64,000 bases of DNA from Pseudomonadales bacterium. GTDB lineage: Bacteria > Pseudomonadota > Gammaproteobacteria > Pseudomonadales > Halieaceae. A program made the translations under genes and the position numbers. The notes under the pieces are model-generated. The model saw only the letters and a list, made by a program, of their open reading frames with translations. It was not told the origin of the DNA and did no database searches. Shown here piece by piece: positions 45,561 through 53,081 of the stretch. The first letter of the stretch is position 1. Each line of letters begins with the position of its first letter. The stretch is from positions 956,709-1,020,708 of the forward strand of contig JACKNU010000001.1 in the NCBI GenBank assembly GCA_024234675.1, given 5' to 3'.

Positions 45561-46949
45561 ATGGCGACCACCAGCGGTACGGAGCCACAGCCGGTACTGA
45601 TTACCCTGCCCGACGCGGATCGGAAGCAGGTCCATATCGTCCTGCGCCATCCGGTTCCGGATATGTACGCGGGCAAGGGCTTGCTGCTGGACGTACAGTT
45701 GCGCAACGATTCCTCCCAGGCCATATCCAGTGACTATCCCCAGCGGGTTTTCCTCGGCTACCACTGGGCAAACGAGGATGGCAGCTACGACACTTACGCC
45801 GGGCGGCGCACCGCTCTGCCGGCAGCACTGGCACCCGGGGGCCAGTGCAACATAGAGATGCGCATCATCCCCCCGGCCCGGGCCGGGAACTATGAGTTGC
45901 AGGTCGGCCTGTTGCAGGAGGGTATTTCCTGGTTCGAAACCGGCGATCCGCAGCACCTGCAGAAAACGCCAGTCACCGTGCTGGCCCTGGAAGGTGGCAA
46001 ACTACGCGCCCTGAAAAAACTGCCGCGCTACGCCGAGGACCGCACCGTGCGGGTGGATACTCCCCCGGCGATTTTCAGTTTCGAGCTCACCAACCTGTGC
46101 CCCTTCAAGTGCATCATGTGCGCGCGCACCAACAATATGACGCGCGCTGAGGGGCATATGTCCTTCGCGACCTTCAAGAAGGCCGTGGATGAATTCGTGG
46201 CGCTGAACCCGGGCTATGCCCGCTCCCAGGAAGTGTGGCTGCACGGTTTCGGCGAGAGCCTGGTGCACCCGGAGTTCGCGAAATTCATGCGCTACGCCAT
46301 AGACCAGGGCGTCAACGCCGGCCTGTCCATCAACCCGCTGATGCTCACCAAAAAAGTGGCGAGCGACCTGCTGGACGCGGCGCCGGGACACCTGTACGTC
46401 GCCCTGGACGGGCACGACGACGCATCCTTTGAAAAGATTCGCGGGGTGCCCAATGCCTACCACAAGTCGAAAAAACGCCTGCTGAAGTTCCTGGCGGAAA
46501 AAGAGCGGCGCGGCGTCAGGACCAAGATCACCTTGTCCATGATCGACTTCCCGGGCAACCGCCAGAGCATCGAGGAAGTCGAGGACTTCTGGAACGCCCA
46601 GCCCGGCATCGACCACTTCGTCGCCAAGCCCTTCGTGAGCTGGGACGGCAAGGCACAGGACGTGAACCTGCTCGCGCCCCGCCATGTAGCCGCCCCCGAG
46701 CCCGCCAACCGCAAGGTGCTGTGTGACTTCCCCTGGGAGAAAATGACGGTGTCCTGGGACGGCGACCTGGTGCCCTGCTGCTTCGACTACAACAAGCGCT
46801 ACGCACTGGGCAATATCAACGAGCAGAGCCTGCTGGAAATCTGGAACGGCGAGAAGATGCACGCCCTGCGACGCGAGATGATCGCGAACAAGGTCACCAA
46901 TCCCCTGTGCGCCGGCTGCGAGTACCTGTACCAAGACGTCGTGCCGTGA
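45561..46949 (+). CDS. radical SAM/SPASM enzyme with N-terminal Wzt-like beta domain
   Basis: This 462-residue protein has two parts. The N-terminal ~150 residues form a beta domain of the type found at the C-terminus of Wzt-like O-antigen transporters, with VFLGYHW, RTALPAALAPGG and GNYELQVGLLQEGISWF. The radical SAM domain has the cluster motif C180-PFK-C184-IM-C187. The SPASM-like end carries several cysteines, including VPCCF and CAGCEYL. Radical SAM/SPASM enzymes modify peptides or sugars using S-adenosylmethionine. The 4-nt GTGA overlap with the following acyltransferase gene couples the two. A glycan modification role is plausible. A TATACT lies at 45511-45516. Confidence 0.8.
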   Translation: MATTSGTEPQPVLITLPDADRKQVHIVLRHPVPDMYAGKGLLLDVQLRNDSSQAISSDYPQRVFLGYHWANEDGSYDTYAGRRTALPAALAPGGQCNIEMRIIPPARAGNYELQVGLLQEGISWFETGDPQHLQKTPVTVLALEGGKLRALKKLPRYAEDRTVRVDTPPAIFSFELTNLCPFKCIMCARTNNMTRAEGHMSFATFKKAVDEFVALNPGYARSQEVWLHGFGESLVHPEFAKFMRYAIDQGVNAGLSINPLMLTKKVASDLLDAAPGHLYVALDGHDDASFEKIRGVPNAYHKSKKRLLKFLAEKERRGVRTKITLSMIDFPGNRQSIEEVEDFWNAQPGIDHFVAKPFVSWDGKAQDVNLLAPRHVAAPEPANRKVLCDFPWEKMTVSWDGDLVPCCFDYNKRYALGNINEQSLLEIWNGEKMHALRREMIANKVTNPLCAGCEYLYQDVVP

Positions 46950-48181
46950 CCCGGGAGCAGGCGCTGCCCCGCAAGAACAACGATATCGAAATCCTCCGGG
47001 CTTTCGCCATCCTGTATACCATCATCCTGCATTTCAGGGTACTGCTGCCCGCCGGCAGCCCGCCGGTGCGGTTGCTGGACCACCTGGACCTAAGCGTGGG
47101 CGTGGACCTGTTCCTGGTGATTTCCGGCTTTGTGATCACCGGTTCGGTCATGGATTCTGCCAGCCGCGCCGGCACCACCCGCCGCCCGCTGATGTTCGCC
47201 TTCTGGATCAAGCGGATATTTCGCCTGCTGCCGGCGGCCTGGACCTGGGTGATGATCGCCGCTCTCGCCCAGTTGGCGATCATCTCCACCACGGCTATCC
47301 ACTACCCGTTGCGGGACGTTTTCATCGCCACGGCAGCGGCCCTGGGCAACGTGATGAATGTCTATACGCCCTACTGTCTCGCCAACGGCGGAGGCCAGGC
47401 CTGCGTACTGGACAATTTCGTGGGCCACTACTGGAGCCTGTCCCTGGAAGAGCAGTTCTACCTGGTGTTTCCCTTCCTGTTTTTCTTTGTCCGGCGCAGG
47501 GTCCTGGTGGCACTGCTGGTGGCCGCGATCGCGCTGCAGTTCCTGTGGCAGCGCCCCTTCTTCACCTATGCCTGGTATTTCAAGACCGATGCTCTGTGCT
47601 GGGGCATCCTGCTGTCGCTGGTGGCGCGCAGCGCGCTGTACCAGCGGCATGTCCCCGGGCTGGTCAATATGCGCCACATCGGCCCCATGGCCGGGTTGGC
47701 GCTGCTGGCGGCACTGCCGCTGGTTGCGGCCAATATCCAGGGCATAGGGCCCAACATGAAGCCTTACGGCGTGGCGGTGGTGGCGCTGATCTGCGCGGCC
47801 ATCGTCTGGCTGGCCTCCTACGACAGGGATGTCTTTGCCGTCGGCAGGCGCTACCGGCGCCTCATGCTCTACTTCGGCTCGCGTTCCTATTCTCTGTACC
47901 TGTCCCACCTGGTGGCTTACCTGTGCGTGCGCGACCTGTTCGGCCAGTTCGGTGGCGGGCTGGCGGCGGCACTGGGCCCGGCGCTGTATTACGGCCTGCT
48001 GCTGGCGCTGGCGCTGGGCCTGGCCCTGCTGGGGGCCGAGCTGAGCTACCGCAAGGTAGAGAGTGTGATGCGCCCCAGGGGGCGCGAGATCGCCGCGCGC
48101 CTGCTGGCGCGCAGCGCGCAGGGGAACAAACGTCGCGCCGTGGCGCCCGACAGCGACAGCACCAGGGCAGACCTCAGCTGA
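46946..48181 (+). CDS. acyltransferase-3 (OafA/YrhL-type) membrane protein
   Basis: This 411-residue membrane protein has the acyltransferase-3 opening NDIEILRAFAILYTIILHF, a VGVDLFLVISGFVIT segment, and several membrane helices. The catalytic-type His lies in the first helix region. These proteins add acyl groups to sugars, lipopolysaccharide or other glycans. The GTG at 46946 overlaps the radical SAM gene stop in GTGA, so the two enzymes are made together. The last 20 or so residues are basic and may be cytoplasmic. The stop overlaps the convergent FadJ-like gene by 8 nt. Confidence 0.87.
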   Translation: MTREQALPRKNNDIEILRAFAILYTIILHFRVLLPAGSPPVRLLDHLDLSVGVDLFLVISGFVITGSVMDSASRAGTTRRPLMFAFWIKRIFRLLPAAWTWVMIAALAQLAIISTTAIHYPLRDVFIATAAALGNVMNVYTPYCLANGGGQACVLDNFVGHYWSLSLEEQFYLVFPFLFFFVRRRVLVALLVAAIALQFLWQRPFFTYAWYFKTDALCWGILLSLVARSALYQRHVPGLVNMRHIGPMAGLALLAALPLVAANIQGIGPNMKPYGVAVVALICAAIVWLASYDRDVFAVGRRYRRLMLYFGSRSYSLYLSHLVAYLCVRDLFGQFGGGLAAALGPALYYGLLLALALGLALLGAELSYRKVESVMRPRGREIAARLLARSAQGNKRRAVAPDSDSTRADLS

Positions 48182-49976
48182 AGCGGCCGCCCTGCTCTGC
48201 CAGCTCCACCAGGTACTGGCTGGGCTGCCAGAAATCGTCGCCGGTGAGCTCCTGGTAATGTCGTAAGCGCTGCAGCACCTTGTCCGGACCCAGGCTGTTG
48301 GCGTAGTGCATGGGGCCGCCGCGGTACACCGGCCAGCCGTAGCCATAGACATAGACCACGTCGATATCGCTGGCGCGGACGGCAATGCCCTCCGCGAGGA
48401 TCTTCGCCCCCTCGTTGATCATCGGCAGGACACAGCGCTCCAGGATTTCCTCGTCAGATATAGCGCGCTGGGTGATACCCGCCCTGGCGGCAAATTCGGC
48501 GAACAGTTCGGTTACCATGGGCGCGGGCGTGGGTTTACGGTTCTCATCGTAATCGTAGAAACCGGCGCCGGTTTTCTGGCCGCGCCGACCCGCTTCACAG
48601 AGCCGATCGCGGATGGTTTCGCCGCGCGAGGTCTCCTTGTTCCAGCCTATATCCAGGCCCGCCAGGTCGCTCATCTGGAAAGCACCCATGGGAAAACCGA
48701 ACTCGTACAGGACCCGGTCCACCTCGTGGGGCGGCGCGCCTTCCAGCGCCAGCTGGTGCGCCTGGGCCTGGCGCACGAACAGGATGCGGTTGCCGACAAA
48801 ACCGTGGCACACCCCCACCAGCACCGGAACCTTTTTGATGCGCCTGGCAAAAGCCATGCAGGTCTTGATCACCGCTTTGGCGGTGGCGTCGCCGCGCACC
48901 ACTTCCAGCAACTTCATCACGTTGGCCGGCGAAAAGAAATGCAGCCCTATCACCGCCTCGGGGCGCGCGGTCGCGGCGGCGATCTCGTTGAGGTCCAGGG
49001 CGGAGGTATTGGAGGCCATGATCGCGCCGGGTTTCACGATGGCGTCCAGGCGCCCGAAGATAGCTTTTTTCACCTCCATGTTCTCGAACACGGCCTCGAT
49101 GACCAGGTCGCAGTTCGCCAGGTCCTGCAGCTGCAGCGAGCCGCTTATCAGGTCCATGCGCTGTTCCACGTCCGCGGCGCTGATGCGGCCCTTGCTGGCG
49201 GTGTTCTCGTAGTTCCTGCGGATCACCCCCAGGCCCCGGTCCAGCGCCTCCTGGCTGGTCTCGACGATGGTAACCGGGATCCCCACATTGGCCATGTTCA
49301 TGGCGATGCCGCCACCCATGGTGCCCGCGCCGATCACGCCCACCGCGACAATGGGTATCTCGGGAGTATCCCGGTCGACATCGGGTATTTTCGCCGCCTG
49401 GCGCTCGGCGAAGAAAAAGTACTGCTGGGCCGCGGACTGGGGGCCCTGCAGCAACTCCCTGAACAGTTTGGACTCGGTTTTCATACCCTCGTCAAAGGGC
49501 TGGCTTACCGCCGCCTCGATACAGCGAATATTGTATTCGGGGGCGAGGAAACCCCGGGTCTTGCGGGCAATGCCCCGGCGAAACTGCTCGAATACGGCGG
49601 GATTGTCGCGGGCCGCCTGCAATTTGTCGTCGCGGTCGCGGATGCGCGGCAGTGGCTCGTCCCGGGCAATGATTCCCCTTGCGAAGGCCAGCGCATCCTC
49701 GCGCAGGTCGCCCTCCACCAGCCGATCCACCAGCCCGGCCTCCAGCGCCTCGGCGGCGCTGATCGGCGCCCCCGAGGTGACCATTTGCAGCGCTTTTTCC
49801 ACGCCGACCACCCGGGGCAGGCGCTGGGTGCCACCGGCGCCGGGCAACAGGCCCAGGTTTACCTCCGGCAGGCCCTGGCGGACGCCCTGGCTGAGGGCGT
49901 TTACCGGCGGGTTGTCCAGGGTGAGCACCGCCACCCCATCCACGTTGTCATAGTCGACCATGCTGGTGAGCTGCAT
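48174..49976 (-). CDS. FadJ-like 3-hydroxyacyl-CoA dehydrogenase with truncated enoyl-CoA hydratase domain
   Basis: This 600-residue protein is shorter than the usual 700. The C-terminal part is a complete 3-hydroxyacyl-CoA dehydrogenase: NAD motif G216-x-G218-xx-G221 in VIGAGTMGGG, IGLHFFSPANVMKLLEVV and a second NAD-like C-terminal region. The N-terminal hydratase domain lacks about 90 residues between LSQGVRQG and LPEVNLGLLPG (near residue 36): the oxyanion loop (IAGADI) and the GGG(L/C)E segment with the first catalytic Glu are missing. Hydration is therefore unlikely; dehydrogenase activity should remain. The ATG at 49976 follows GGAG. It lies 39 nt after the NMO gene. Confidence 0.85.
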   Translation of the reverse strand: MQLTSMVDYDNVDGVAVLTLDNPPVNALSQGVRQGLPEVNLGLLPGAGGTQRLPRVVGVEKALQMVTSGAPISAAEALEAGLVDRLVEGDLREDALAFARGIIARDEPLPRIRDRDDKLQAARDNPAVFEQFRRGIARKTRGFLAPEYNIRCIEAAVSQPFDEGMKTESKLFRELLQGPQSAAQQYFFFAERQAAKIPDVDRDTPEIPIVAVGVIGAGTMGGGIAMNMANVGIPVTIVETSQEALDRGLGVIRRNYENTASKGRISAADVEQRMDLISGSLQLQDLANCDLVIEAVFENMEVKKAIFGRLDAIVKPGAIMASNTSALDLNEIAAATARPEAVIGLHFFSPANVMKLLEVVRGDATAKAVIKTCMAFARRIKKVPVLVGVCHGFVGNRILFVRQAQAHQLALEGAPPHEVDRVLYEFGFPMGAFQMSDLAGLDIGWNKETSRGETIRDRLCEAGRRGQKTGAGFYDYDENRKPTPAPMVTELFAEFAARAGITQRAISDEEILERCVLPMINEGAKILAEGIAVRASDIDVVYVYGYGWPVYRGGPMHYANSLGPDKVLQRLRHYQELTGDDFWQPSQYLVELAEQGGRFS

Positions 49977-50015
49977 CGCTTCAATCTCCATTAAAACTGG
50001 TTGGTGCGGTCGGCC

Positions 50016-50969
50016 TCAGGCAGGGTTAGCTGCCGGGGCATACTGCCGCGACATGCCGGCCACCACCTCGTGGAAACCCGCCATGGTGTCATCGATTACC
50101 TGCCGGGCAGTGAGCACGGCATCGATGCGCCCGCAAACCTGGCCAGACAGGGGGATGGCGGCTTCCATGTCACCGCCGAAATACAGCTGGGGAATACCCG
50201 CCATGTTCTCCATGACATTGAACTTGCCCAGGGGCTCCAGGGCAGCGGTGCGCCCGGTGCGCAGGGCGCGCAGGGCCGGGCGGGACTGCTGGTTGAGAAA
50301 TACGGTGTCGGTCTCGCGGGCGGCCACCACCGCCTGCTTCCAGTTGTCGTGCACCGGGGACTCCGCGCAGGACAGCATGCGAGTGCCCATCTGCACTCCC
50401 TCCGCCCCCAGGGCGAAGGCCGCCGCCATCGAGGGACCGTCGCTGATGCCACCGGCGGCGATGATGGGCACCTCGACCCGGGAGCGCACCAGCGGCAGTA
50501 GCACCATGGTCGACACCGGGCTGGGGTTCTTGAAGCCACCGCCCTCGCCGCCTTCTACCACCAGGCCATCCACGCCGGCATCGATAGCCTTGAGCGCCAT
50601 CTCCAGGGTGGGCACCACGTGAAACACCGTGATGCCCGCCGCCTGGAAATCCCGGGTGCAAACGCTGGGGCTGCCCGATGAGGTGGTCACGAACTTGATG
50701 CCCTGCTCGATCACAAAGTCGATGATATTGCTGCCCTTGACATAGGACAGCGCCACATTCATGCCGAAGGGTTTGTCGGTCAGTTCGCGCATCAGCTGGA
50801 CTTCGCGCTTGATATTGTCCAGTTCTCCCGAGGAGGTTTCGATGATTCCCAGGCCGCCGGCATTGCTCACTGCCGAGGCCAGCCGGGCCCGGGCTATCCA
50901 GCCCATGGGCGCCTGTATTATCGGGAACTGGGTGCCGGTCATGCGGGTTACCCGGTTAGCAATAGTCAC
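50016..50969 (-). CDS. nitronate monooxygenase / 2-nitropropane dioxygenase family flavoprotein
   Basis: This 317-residue protein has the NMO fold: TGTQFPIIQAPMGW, SAVSNAGGLGIIETSS, and the FMN-binding VPIIAAGGISDG and QMGTRMLSC. Class I members oxidise propionate 3-nitronate; other relatives act as enoyl reductases. The start is the GTG at 50969, which overlaps the TetR stop in GTGA and follows AAGGAGA. It is second in the TetR-NMO-FadJ-like run, so its real substrate may be an acyl-CoA or steroid/terpenoid intermediate. Confidence 0.85.
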   Translation of the reverse strand: MTIANRVTRMTGTQFPIIQAPMGWIARARLASAVSNAGGLGIIETSSGELDNIKREVQLMRELTDKPFGMNVALSYVKGSNIIDFVIEQGIKFVTTSSGSPSVCTRDFQAAGITVFHVVPTLEMALKAIDAGVDGLVVEGGEGGGFKNPSPVSTMVLLPLVRSRVEVPIIAAGGISDGPSMAAAFALGAEGVQMGTRMLSCAESPVHDNWKQAVVAARETDTVFLNQQSRPALRALRTGRTAALEPLGKFNVMENMAGIPQLYFGGDMEAAIPLSGQVCGRIDAVLTARQVIDDTMAGFHEVVAGMSRQYAPAANPA

Positions 50970-51613
50970 GTTCGAACGTCTCCTTCTCTGGTTGCGCTGT
51001 CCCCGGGGGCGGCCTGGTCGATCGCGAACAACAGGCACAGCATCTCGTAAATAACCTCGATACTGGCTTTTCTGGTCAGGCCCTGCATGGACCGCAGCCG
51101 GTCCCAGGTCTCGAATGAGGTAAGGGCCTCTACCGCCTCGCGCTTGTGCGGCGCCAGTGCCAGCAGTTCCGGCAGCCAGTCGGCGAGATCCTTGCGCAGG
51201 CCGCGCTGGTTGCGGGCGTAGTTTTTCTGCAGTACCGTCGAGCGCCACATCTGGGCCCGGGTGGATAAAATCAGTGGCGAGAGTTTCTCGTAGGCGGTGG
51301 CCCTGGCCTCGATCGCGTGCAGCACGCGTTCGGCCAGGGTACCGGCGCGGTCACCGCCCAGGAACAGGCCCTCGTAGCTTGCCCGCAGGTAATTGTCCGC
51401 GGTCGCATACAGGCTTTCCATGTCCGCGAAGTGCCGGAAAAGGGTGCGAATCCCCACCCCGGCCCGGTCCGCCACCTGCTGCGCGGTGGGCACCAGGATG
51501 CCCTCGGCAATGAGTTGTTGCGAGGCCTCCACGATAAGGCGCCTGCTGCGCTCACTGCGCTGCAGGCGGCCGTCGGGTTTGGTACCTGGGTCGAGTTTGC
51601 TTGCCTTGGTCAT
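50966..51613 (-). CDS. TetR-family transcriptional regulator
   Basis: This 215-residue protein has the TetR N-terminal HTH: SRRLIVEASQQLIAEG then VPTAQQVADRAGVGIRTLFRHF, with a divergent C-terminal ligand domain. It leads the run with the NMO-type and FadJ-like genes. The palindrome ATGGCA-N7-TGCCAT lies about 95 nt upstream, over a TATAAT, and likely is its own operator; the same palindrome occurs before the DUF2855 operon. The inducer is probably an acyl-CoA or the pathway substrate. Confidence 0.88.
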   Translation of the reverse strand: MTKASKLDPGTKPDGRLQRSERSRRLIVEASQQLIAEGILVPTAQQVADRAGVGIRTLFRHFADMESLYATADNYLRASYEGLFLGGDRAGTLAERVLHAIEARATAYEKLSPLILSTRAQMWRSTVLQKNYARNQRGLRKDLADWLPELLALAPHKREAVEALTSFETWDRLRSMQGLTRKASIEVIYEMLCLLFAIDQAAPGDSATREGDVRT

Positions 51614-51708
51614 ATCGTCGTCCGGTTGCGGGTGGCGCGGTTCGATAAACGGCAGAATCAGGCGGCGGCCAGACCGGCGGCAGCGACAGACTTCACCAGG
51701 ACATTATA

Positions 51709-51727
51709 ATGGCATAGTGTATGCCAT
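51709..51727. promoter_or_regulatory. 19-bp palindromic operator, TetR promoter copy
   Basis: ATGGCATA and TATGCCAT are perfect 8-bp arms around GTG. On the minus strand a perfect TATAAT (51703-51708) follows directly, so a bound repressor would cover the spacer between -35 and -10 of the TetR gene. The outer six bases and the spacing (ATGGCA-N7-TGCCAT) recur at 60961-60979. Confidence 0.7.
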
Positions 51728-51761
51728 ATATGAAGCCTGCGCGGAACAAGGCCCACTGTTG

Positions 51762-52856
51762 CTACTGCGCAAACTCCGCCAGCGGCACGATCAGCAGGCG
51801 GTCACCCAGAAAGGAGCCCAGGTAGACCGTGTCGCCATGTGCCGTGGCGACGGTGGCCGCGCCCATGGGTGGCCCCTGGTGCCGGAACAGCACCCGCGTC
51901 GCCATGGTCTCGGGGTCCAGGGCCACAATTTCGAAGCCCATGCCACAGGTGACGCCATGGTCCTCGGTACAGGCCAGGTAGACCGGAATCTCCATCTGGT
52001 GGGAGGCGAGCCACAACTGGCCGTCGGGCCCCCAGCTGCTGTTGTCGGCATGGGCCACCGCCGCTGTGGCCACCCGCTGCTCAGTCTGGAGGTCGTATTT
52101 GTGTATTTCCCCGTCCATGTACTGGTTAATGAAGATATAGCGCTCATCGGGGCTGATCTCGATACCGTTGGTCAGGGCGCCCGCGGTTCCCGGTAACAGC
52201 CTGGGGCCGCCGCCCTGACTCCAGCGCCACACATCCCCTGACCGGAAGCCCAGCAGCGCGCGTTGCGAACCGAGAAAATCGTCGGGGCGGAACATGCGGG
52301 TGTAGATGACATCACCGTTGGCCAGGCCCACCACGTCATTGATCAGGGTGTTGTCCGCGGGGAAGACGCAGCCCTGCCACTGCAACTGCGGCTCGCCATC
52401 GGCCGGCACTGCCAGGGAAAACAGCTCCACCGCCTCGCGACCGCCGTGGTTAACCACCAGGTAGCGCCAGCTGCCGTCCTCCAACCGCACCAGGTGGGTG
52501 CCGTGGGGGCTCATCTCCTGCCCCGGGGGCTCGGTGCAGGCGGGGTCGCCCTGCAGGACGTCGGGGGCTGCGGAGCCGGCGACAGGGAACACTGTACGCA
52601 CGCTTTCATCGGCCACCCTGAACAGGGCGATACGGCCGGGAAACTCGCCCATATTGCCGAGTTCGCTGAGCAACAGGTAGTCACCCCCGGGCACGACGGC
52701 GATATCCTCGGGGCTTTGCAGGCCACACACCGGGTGCAGCGGGCCCCGGTCCTCGCAATCGGTGACCAGGGTGCCATCCGGCACGCCGCAGCCACACAGC
52801 GTGAGCGCCAGGGCGGCGGCGAACAGGGAAGGAACAGGGGTATGCCGTCTTTTCAT
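51762..52856 (-). CDS. beta-propeller-like lipoprotein (SMP-30/gluconolactonase-like)
   Basis: This 364-residue protein has a lipoprotein signal: PSLFAAALALTLCGC with a Cys at the cleavage site. The mature part has repeated strands with motifs such as SPEDIAVVPGGDYLLLSEL, LINDVVGLANGDVIYTR, TNGIEISPDERYIFINQ and WLASHQMEIPVY, as in six-bladed propellers of the SMP-30/paraoxonase type. Several cysteines could form disulphides. Lactonase or esterase activity is possible but not proven. It is divergent from the acyl-CoA synthetase gene. Confidence 0.7.
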   Translation of the reverse strand: MKRRHTPVPSLFAAALALTLCGCGVPDGTLVTDCEDRGPLHPVCGLQSPEDIAVVPGGDYLLLSELGNMGEFPGRIALFRVADESVRTVFPVAGSAAPDVLQGDPACTEPPGQEMSPHGTHLVRLEDGSWRYLVVNHGGREAVELFSLAVPADGEPQLQWQGCVFPADNTLINDVVGLANGDVIYTRMFRPDDFLGSQRALLGFRSGDVWRWSQGGGPRLLPGTAGALTNGIEISPDERYIFINQYMDGEIHKYDLQTEQRVATAAVAHADNSSWGPDGQLWLASHQMEIPVYLACTEDHGVTCGMGFEIVALDPETMATRVLFRHQGPPMGAATVATAHGDTVYLGSFLGDRLLIVPLAEFAQ

Positions 52857-52886
52857 GGCCGGGAATCCATCATTTCTTGCCGGGAA

Positions 52887-52907
52887 GCGAGAGTGTCACA
52901 TTCTCGC
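52887..52907. promoter_or_regulatory. 21-bp dyad between lipoprotein and acyl-CoA synthetase genes
   Basis: GCGAGA and TCTCGC flank a 9-nt centre; two further centre pairs also match, giving near-perfect symmetry. A short dyad GCACA-A-TGTGC follows at 52908-52918. The site lies in the divergent intergenic region and could control one or both genes. It is not the ATGGCA-type operator. Confidence 0.45.
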
Positions 52908-52940
52908 GCACAATGTGCCAGGGGGCCGATTGCTGCGATA

Positions 52941-53000
52941 TGGCGGAATGAATCCCGCCCTGCAGCCGCATTGCACACGCAGGGCCGCATTCATTCGGCC
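52941..53000. repeat. paired-palindrome (REP/BIME-like) element, copy 3
   Basis: The first palindrome (GGCGGAATGAATCCCGCC, 52941-52958) matches the first units of copies 1 and 2. The second (GGGCCGCATTCATTCGGCCC, 52981-53000) carries the same GAATG core in opposite orientation. It lies in the upstream region of the acyl-CoA synthetase gene. Confidence 0.6.
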
Positions 53001-53081
53001 CGTCGGGCTTGCATGCCGCGGCCAGACAGGGACAATGAGCGGTCCGATCCGAACGAGCGTCTACCTGGGAGTAACAGGCCA

